The position numbers and the translations under genes were made by a program. The notes beneath the pieces are model-generated. The model searched no databases. It saw nothing but the letters and a program-made list of their open reading frames with translations, and was not told the origin of the DNA. A DNA stretch of 64,000 nt from Chionoecetes opilio (lineage: Eukaryota > Arthropoda > Malacostraca > Decapoda > Majidae), in assembly GCA_016584305.1 (NCBI GenBank), contig JACEEZ010001137.1, positions 76,964 to 140,963 on the forward strand, in the 5' to 3' direction. This document shows positions 61,305-64,000 of the stretch, piece by piece; the first letter of the stretch is position 1, and each line of letters opens with the position of its first letter.

Positions 61305-61654
61305 CCCTTGCGGCCCAGAACGTAATTTCCATTGTAATTTGTGTACCATTAGAAATTTTTTAGTGACTATAAGCAATGTTTTTTAGCTATGACCTGATTA
61401 GTATCCATGTCCACTAACTACTGTGGTATATTCAGTGACTTTTCGTAATTTTATGGCTAATATAATAGACCATTTTATATAGCCAAGGAAAGATCTGGGC
61501 GTGAAGTACTACTACTACTACTACTACTATACTACAACAGATGATTTTATATAGCCAAGGAAAGATCTGGGCGTGAAGTACTACTACTACTACTACTACT
61601 ACTAGTACTACAACAGATGATTTTATATAGCAAAGGAAAGATCTGGGCGTGAAG

Positions 61655-61690
<36 letters not shown>

Positions 61691-61888
61691 AAACAGATGA
61701 TTTTATATAGCAAGGAAAGATCTGGGCGTGAAGTACTATATACTACTACTACTACTACTACTATACATCTACAACGATGATTTATATAGCAAAGGAAAGA
61801 TCTGGGCGTGAAGTACACTACTACTACTACTACTACTACTACTACAACAGATGATTTTATATAGCCAAGGAAAGATCTGGGCGTGAAG

Positions 61889-61919
<31 letters not shown>

Positions 61920-61964
61920 GCAACAGATGATTTTATATAGCAAAGAAAAGATCTGGGCGTGAAG

Positions 61965-62006
<42 letters not shown>

Positions 62007-62052
62007 AACAGATGATTTTATATAGCCAAGGAAAGATCTCGGCGTGAAGGGG
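61304..62052. mobile_element. TTAA short element, copy 2, with internal minisatellite
   Basis: TTAA (61300-61303 and 62053-62056) flanks the unit; its ends are CCCCTTGCGGCCCAGA and, inverted, CCCCTTCACGCCGAGA, similar over about 16 bases. This fits a piggyBac-type, non-autonomous element. The right half is a tandem array: AGATCTGGGCGTGAAGTA recurs at about 61491, 61562, 61638, 61717, 61798, 61872 and 61948, with a variant at 62033, each followed by a run of ACT triplets. Unit length varies from 72 to 84 because the triplet run varies. Confidence 0.78.
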
Positions 62053-62209
62053 TTAATATTGTTGTTGCTATTATAAATATCATCAACTTTTTTCAGTACT
62101 ACAATGTGTGCTACCAAAAATTCACGTCTATATTGCTTTCTTATTAAGATCATACGAATAAAATGACTAATTATTATCATTATTATTATTAACATGAACA
62201 CTATAGTCA

Positions 62210-62316
<107 letters not shown>

Positions 62317-62389
62317 GGCAAGTCAAGTCAGGGAAAGTAACTGTTAGGGAAAGTTAACCTCAATATGCCGGTAACCAGGTTTTACTTTG

Positions 62390-62428
62390 CTGTGTGTGTG
62401 TCTGTGTGTCTGTGTGTCTGTGTCTGTG

Positions 62429-62472
<44 letters not shown>
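62390..62472. repeat. (TG)n microsatellite
   Basis: Imperfect TG array next to the minus-strand SINE-like unit. Confidence 0.95.
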
Positions 62473-62476
<4 letters not shown>

Positions 62477-62499
62477 CACCCATGGTCTTGTCCACGCGG

Positions 62500-62707
62500 G
62501 CGCTCATTATTACCGATCTTTGGGCAATGCTGGGACCTCACACACCACACACCCCATCCCCTTGCTCAAGCGGGATTGTAACCGCCAGAATTTGTCATGG
62601 AAAAATCCCCGGGAGCAGCGAGGATTCGAACCGGCTATCACAGAATGGCAGGCCAGCACGCTATCAACCAGTATTTACCAGTTGCTATGCTATCAACGTG
62701 CACGCTA

Positions 62708-62708
<1 letters not shown>
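62500..62708 (-). mobile_element. tRNA-derived SINE-like element 4
   Basis: On the minus strand, TGGTTGATAGCGTGCTGG (62653-62670) and GGTTCGAATCC (62622-62632) form A- and B-box-like motifs. The head matches SINE-like head 2 at 35471-35560, and the body runs toward 62500 through CCCGGGGATTTTTCCATGAC. Flanking (TG)n arrays on both sides obscure its ends. Confidence 0.62.
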
Positions 62709-62789
<81 letters not shown>

Positions 62790-62874
62790 CCTGTGTGTGT
62801 GTGTGTGTATGTGTGTATGTGTGTGTGCCCTGTGTGTGTGTGTGTGTGTGTGTGTGCCTTTCGTCTATCATATC

Positions 62875-62946
<72 letters not shown>
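62709..62946. repeat. (TG)n then (GA)n microsatellites
   Basis: TG array with CCC interruptions to 62856, then a GA array at 62878-62946. Long frames through it are artefacts. Confidence 0.95.
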
Positions 62947-62949
<3 letters not shown>

Positions 62950-63134
62950 CACCTTTGCAATATCAGGCCACCTTCACTATCGCATCGAGCAGCCGGACAC
63001 ACACACGTGCGCACACCCTCCCCTGGCAACACCCGGGCGGGCACTGAACCTCTGTCCCCTTCACTCCATACAAGGCACTCAAACAACATTAATAAAGGTA
63101 AGACTAAAGGAACGACGCCAACTTTATAACAATA

Positions 63135-63367
63135 GAGGCAGTGACGTAGCTGAGGGGGGGAGCGTACCCCTCCCGTGAAAATCCGGTGCCCCCCCCCCTT
63201 GGCCCTGGCTGGGGTATTCTGTACAATGCGCTAATACCCACCACTGATCTGATCCTAGAGTATGCCCTGATACCCTTCTATGGGGCATCACAGTGGCCTT
63301 GAGCTCCAAGTGCCTATAGTCTATTTTCTTTAACAAGGCGAAAATTCCATTCTATCTTAAGGTGTCC
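63135..63367. other. Possible hAT-like left end, otherwise unassigned
   Basis: CAGTGACGTAGCTGAGGGGG at 63135-63154 resembles hAT terminal sequences of the CAGTGACGTAGCTAGG type. No inverse partner is present before the window ends. The remainder up to the satellite has no recognised feature. Confidence 0.35.
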
Positions 63368-64000
63368 TGGTTAAAATGATGCCTGTATTTACTTGATACT
63401 ATGTTAACTACGATAAAATACAACTGACATTAAGAAGAACTGTAGTATTCCCTTCTCCTGGTTAAAATGATTTTCTGTGTTTACCTGATAATAGGGTTAA
63501 CTATGATAAAATACTTCTGACATTAAGAAGAAGCGTATAGTATTCCCTTCTCCTGGTTAAAATGATGCCTGTGTTTACCTGATAATAGGGTTAACTATGA
63601 TAAAATACAGCTGACATTAAGAAGAAGCGTAGTATTCCCTTCTCCTGGTTAAAATGATGCCTGTATTTACCTGATAATAGGGTTAACTATGATAAAATAC
63701 AACTGACATTAAGAAGAAGCGTAGCATTCCCTTCTCCTGGTTAAAATGATGCCTGTGTTTACCTGATAATAGGGTTAACTATGATAAAATACTTCTGACA
63801 TTAAGAAGAAGCGTATAGTATTCCCTTCTCCTGGTTAAAATGATGCCTGTGTTTACCTGATAATAGGGTTAACTATGATAAAATACAGCTGACATTAAGA
63901 AGAAGCGTAGTATTCCCTTCTCCTGGTTAAAATGATGCCTGTATTTACCTGATAATAGGGTTAACTATGATAAAATACAACTGACATTAAGAAGAAGCGT
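63368..64000. repeat. Satellite array with three-monomer higher-order repeat
   Basis: A monomer of about 92-94 bases (starting CCTGGTTAAAATGATGCCTG) repeats nearly seven times up to the window edge. Three monomer types alternate: one with ACAACTGAC, one with ACTTCTGAC and a TA insertion in GCGTATAG, and one with ACAGCTGAC. The order is A, B, C, A, B, C, A, and CAACTGAC recurs at 63421, 63700 and 63978, giving a 278-279-bp higher-order period. Confidence 0.92.

Noticed and set aside
61485..62052. CRISPR-like array of direct repeats
   Set aside because: Spacers are only ACT triplets of varying length, the context is eukaryotic, and the array lies inside a TTAA element. The satellite at 63368 has no spacers at all.

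Overview
This 64-kb window reads as intergenic, transposon-packed DNA from an arthropod, most likely a decapod crustacean. That assignment is an inference from the very long (GA/CT)n, (TG)n, (AT)n and triplet microsatellites and from the mix of CR1-like, jockey-like, BEL/Pao and Gypsy elements; no host marker gene is present. I see no single-copy host gene, rRNA or convincing functional tRNA gene. Almost every protein-like reading frame is a decayed retrotransposon or DNA-transposon fragment, and many elements are nested inside one another, which gives a relative insertion history.

Layout: 1-445 holds a 26-bp minisatellite and one copy of a dispersed palindromic repeat. 1313-7066 is a decayed BEL/Pao element (LTR, primer-binding site, gag/protease, partial RT), split by a 2.1-kb DNA transposon (4875-7006) that left a perfect 8-bp target duplication. 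7544-13593 is a minus-strand Gypsy element (Gypsy-1) split inside its RT by a CR1/L2-type LINE (LINE-D). 13595-14995 is a minus-strand LINE (LINE-C). 15754-20551 is a plus-strand Gypsy element (Gypsy-2) carrying an unusual SGNH-hydrolase-like ORF upstream of gag. 20592-23421 is a head-to-head palindrome followed by large microsatellites. 23585-28150 is a jockey-like LINE (LINE-B) with a CR1 LINE (LINE-A) inserted in it. 28627-30328 is a non-autonomous hAT-like element with another TIR element inside it.

30641-34031 contains several inverted-repeat-bounded segments and another copy of the palindromic repeat. 35180-36900 carries three tRNA-derived SINE-like units. 36902-43831 is a second LINE-B copy split by a two-LTR Gypsy element (Gypsy-3), minus strand, whose surviving pol pieces lie in the order protease, integrase zinc finger, RT/RNase H (Gmr1-like order). 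Gypsy-3 is itself split by a TIR element full of microsatellites. 43832-46905 has a LINE-C copy and a ZBED5-like hAT transposase fossil. 47601-48733 has pogo/Tigger-like and piggyBac-like short elements. 49391-51479 is a second DNA transposon whose transposase fragments share motifs with the one at 4875-7006. 52952-53701 is a near-perfect ~750-bp palindrome. 56081-60204 is the most intact element, a CR1-type LINE with an SGNH-esterase ORF1 and an EN-RT ORF2, flanked by inverted copies of a short TTAA element. 61304-62052 is such a short element with an internal minisatellite. The window ends in a satellite array with a three-monomer higher-order repeat.

Most noteworthy candidates: the pair of related, unclassified DNA transposons; the esterase-like ORF in Gypsy-2; the inverted pol order in Gypsy-3; the large nested palindrome; and the higher-order satellite at the right edge.
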